Position numbers and translations under genes: made by a program. From Oscillospiraceae bacterium (GTDB taxonomy: Bacteria > Bacillota > Clostridia > Oscillospirales > CAG-272): a stretch of 12,292 nucleotides of DNA. Shown here one piece after another: positions 11,402 to 12,292 of the stretch. The first letter of the stretch is position 1. Every line of letters begins with the position of its first letter. The DNA lies in contig SVQS01000042.1 of the NCBI GenBank assembly GCA_015065205.1, forward strand, positions 1 through 12,292, read 5' to 3'. A model generated the notes under the pieces. It made no database searches. It saw only the letters and a list, made by a program, of their open reading frames with translations, and had not been told where the DNA came from.

Positions 11402-11656
11402 GTGGGGAAAACTTCTTGGAAGAAGTTTTCCCCACGCCCCTTTCAAGAACTTTCGCACCATTTTTCCTAAACAGAGTCGTTAGTTCACCAACAGACGGGC
11501 GGCGCGAGACAAACCTCGCTTTTGCTACCGCAAGAAATCAGGGTAGCGGAGCGGCGCGAACGGAATGAATGACAGTCCGGTGGACTGTCAGAACGTGAGC
11601 GTGACCGAATCGCAGTGAGACCCACCGAGACCCTGATCTCTAAGAAAGTTGTTTGC
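11402..11656 (+). repeat. Long-form hairpin repeat, copy B, carrying a ~77-nt insertion
   Basis: A 16-bp stem (11402-11417 with 11420-11435, GTGGGGAAAACTTCTT type) is followed by the tail CCCCTTTCAAGAACTTTC (11437-11454). Then come AGAGTCGTTAG, ACAGACGGGCGGCGCGAG, the internal stem GCGAG/CTCGC, CTCGCTTTTGCTACCGC (11515-11531), TCAGGG...CCCTGA, CTAAGAAAG and GTTGTTTGC. Relative to copies A and C there is extra sequence at about 11544-11620. The hairpin lies 19 bp after the lysS stop; a T7 run stands before it, not after, so it is not a standard plus-strand terminator. Confidence 0.75.
11544..11620. mobile_element. Insertion inside repeat copy B, with TGACAGTCC/GGACTGTCA hairpin
   Basis: Copies A and C run directly from TCAGG/TCAGAG to CCGCC(A/G)AGACCCTG. 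In copy B about 77 nt separate the equivalent points. The extra DNA contains a perfect 9-bp hairpin (11570-11578 with 11582-11590) and a GTGAGCGTGACCGAATCGC stretch. It looks like a small nested element; the exact boundaries are uncertain by several bases. Confidence 0.5.
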
Positions 11657-11681
11657 AATCTGCAGGGAGCCGAGAATAACC

Positions 11682-11700
11682 CCTGCAAAAGCAGGTTTTT
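11682..11700 (+). terminator. Weak intrinsic terminator candidate
   Basis: CCTGC-AAAA-GCAGG is followed by TTTTTC. The stem is only 5 bp, and it could compete with the larger pairing TGCAGGG (11661-11667) with CCCTGCA (11681-11687). It could be the end of transcription from lysS through repeat copy B. Confidence 0.45.
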
Positions 11701-11744
11701 CTTGGAAGAAAGCGCCCTTTCTTCATCTCACACCAAAAAGAAGA

Positions 11745-11787
11745 TTTCACCACGGACGGTGTGTTCACATTCCGTCCCGTGGTGAAA
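11745..11787. repeat. Inverted repeat TTTCACCACGG/CCGTGGTGAAA
   Basis: An 11-bp perfect stem (11745-11755 with 11777-11787) encloses a loop that itself contains a GGAC/GTCC-type pairing. It directly abuts the tail of hairpin copy E. No function is assigned. Confidence 0.7.
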
Positions 11788-11856
11788 GTTCTTGAGGGGG
11801 TAGGTGGTTTGGAGGGAGGGGGAACTCTCTTCCAAGAAGTTCCCCCTCCCTCCAAA
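11784..11856 (-). repeat. Short-form hairpin repeat, copy E, upstream of dut
   Basis: Read on the minus strand, this is a hairpin (arms 11856-11838 and 11826-11808, 19 bp, core GGGGGAACT) with an extra 4-bp inner pairing. The family tail CCCCCTCAAGAACTTTC follows (11800-11784). Its orientation is opposite to copy B. The hairpin ends 19 bp before the dut ribosome binding site. Confidence 0.8.
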
Positions 11857-11888
11857 AAACACTCTATCCTCTAAAAAGGAGTATCACT

Positions 11889-12292
11889 ATGAAACTGAAT
11901 GTAAACATCAAACTAACGCGCGGAATGAGCGCGCCGGAATATGCAACGAGTGGCTCGGCGGCGGTAGATTTGAGAGCCGCAATTGACGAGGGCGAGACTG
12001 TTGTCATCGCGCCCGGAGCGCGTGCGCTGATTCCCACCGGACTTTCGATTTCCCCCGAATCGAGCGAATATGTTGCCGTTATTGCAGGACGTAGCGGTCT
12101 TGGCGTTAAAAAAGGCGTATCTCTTGCCAACGGCATTGGCGTTATCGACAGTGACTACCGCGGCGAGATTGGCGTTTGCCTCATCAATCACGGAGAAGAG
12201 CCCTTTGAGGTTCACCGCGGTGACAGAATTGCACAAATGATGTTCCTGCCTGTTGCTACCGCTTCCTTTTTAGAGGTTGCATCCCTTGATGA
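11889..12292 (+). CDS. dut: dUTP diphosphatase, C-terminus beyond the window
   Basis: The visible 134 codons begin at ATG 11889, 7 bases after AAGGAG (11876-11881). The enzyme hydrolyses dUTP to dUMP and pyrophosphate, keeping uracil out of DNA and supplying dUMP for thymidylate synthesis. Trimeric dUTPase motifs are present in order: motif I SGSAAVDLRA (21-30), motif II GRSGLG (67-72), motif III NGIGVIDSDYRGEIGV (81-96, with the catalytic Asp of GVIDSDYRG) and motif IV RGDRIAQMM (110-118). Motif V, the Gly-rich C-terminal arm, would follow the edge. The variants AAVDL (often AGYDL or AGLDL) and GRSGLG (often GRSSLA) are within normal range. I see no convincing promoter in the 500 bp upstream, which is filled by repeats; transcription may come from a non-consensus site or from lysS. 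Confidence 0.95.
   Translation, partial: MKLNVNIKLTRGMSAPEYATSGSAAVDLRAAIDEGETVVIAPGARALIPTGLSISPESSEYVAVIAGRSGLGVKKGVSLANGIGVIDSDYRGEIGVCLINHGEEPFEVHRGDRIAQMMFLPVATASFLEVASLD

Noticed and set aside
3193..11856. Family hairpins taken as ordinary Rho-independent terminators
   Set aside because: None of the five palindromes is followed by a T-run on either strand. They are followed by CCCC-containing tails, and two lie upstream of genes. They are reported as repeats instead.

Overview
The window looks like a chromosomal stretch from an uncultured, probably gut-associated, member of the Clostridia (Firmicutes). The evidence is strong AGGAGG-type ribosome binding sites, consensus sigma-A promoters with 16-17 bp spacers, a BspA-type leucine-rich repeat protein, a DUF4830 protein, a large lipoprotein of the solute-binding type common in Clostridia, a class I lysyl-tRNA synthetase, and intergenic regions full of small palindromic repeats. 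I cannot assign a genus.

Layout: 1-306 (-) is the N-terminal part of a DUF4830 protein; 496-900 (+) is a small membrane-anchored bacterial PH-domain protein; 1025-2911 (-) is a lipoprotein with collagen-like Gly-X-Y stalks fused to an extracellular solute-binding domain; 3245-3973 (-) is a membrane-anchored leucine-rich repeat protein; 4478-4999 (+) is a two-helix membrane protein of unknown function, followed by a relic of a related 3' end; 5495-6502 (+) is a tRNA-dihydrouridine synthase; 6586-6879 (+) is a small protein I do not recognise by function; 7541-8017 and 7216-7503 (-) are ribonuclease HI and a small basic protein in one operon; 8210-8695 (-) is a protein with a Cys-X-Cys-X2-Cys motif; 9334-11382 (+) is a class I lysyl-tRNA synthetase with an added C-terminal tRNA-binding OB domain; 11889-12292 (+) is the start of a dUTPase gene. 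Most genes are single units with their own promoters. Housekeeping functions (dus, rnhA, lysS, dut) are interspersed with cell-surface proteins, and there is no obvious pathway.

The most unusual part is between the genes. A repeat family that I do not recognise occurs three times in long form (3045-3230 on -, 3991-4169 on +, 11402-11656 on +) and at least twice as a shorter hairpin-plus-tail form (8102-8173; 11784-11856). The long form begins with a near-perfect palindrome of the type GGGGAAAACTT...AAGTTTTCCCC, followed by a CCCCTTTCAAGAACTTTC-like tail and about 130 nt of conserved sequence. Inside that sequence, one stem shows compensatory base changes between copies. Two inverted copies bracket the leucine-rich repeat gene with only 14 and 17 bp to spare. 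Other element families present are two MITE-like units with CTCCCT...AGGGAG ends (5012-5137, 5235-5404), a solo arm (7030-7052), and a 277-bp unit with perfect 21-bp ends beginning GTATGTCATTCTGAGCG (8855-9131).

No rRNA, tRNA, CRISPR array or transposase gene was seen. All homology statements rest on recognition of motifs by eye; no search was run.
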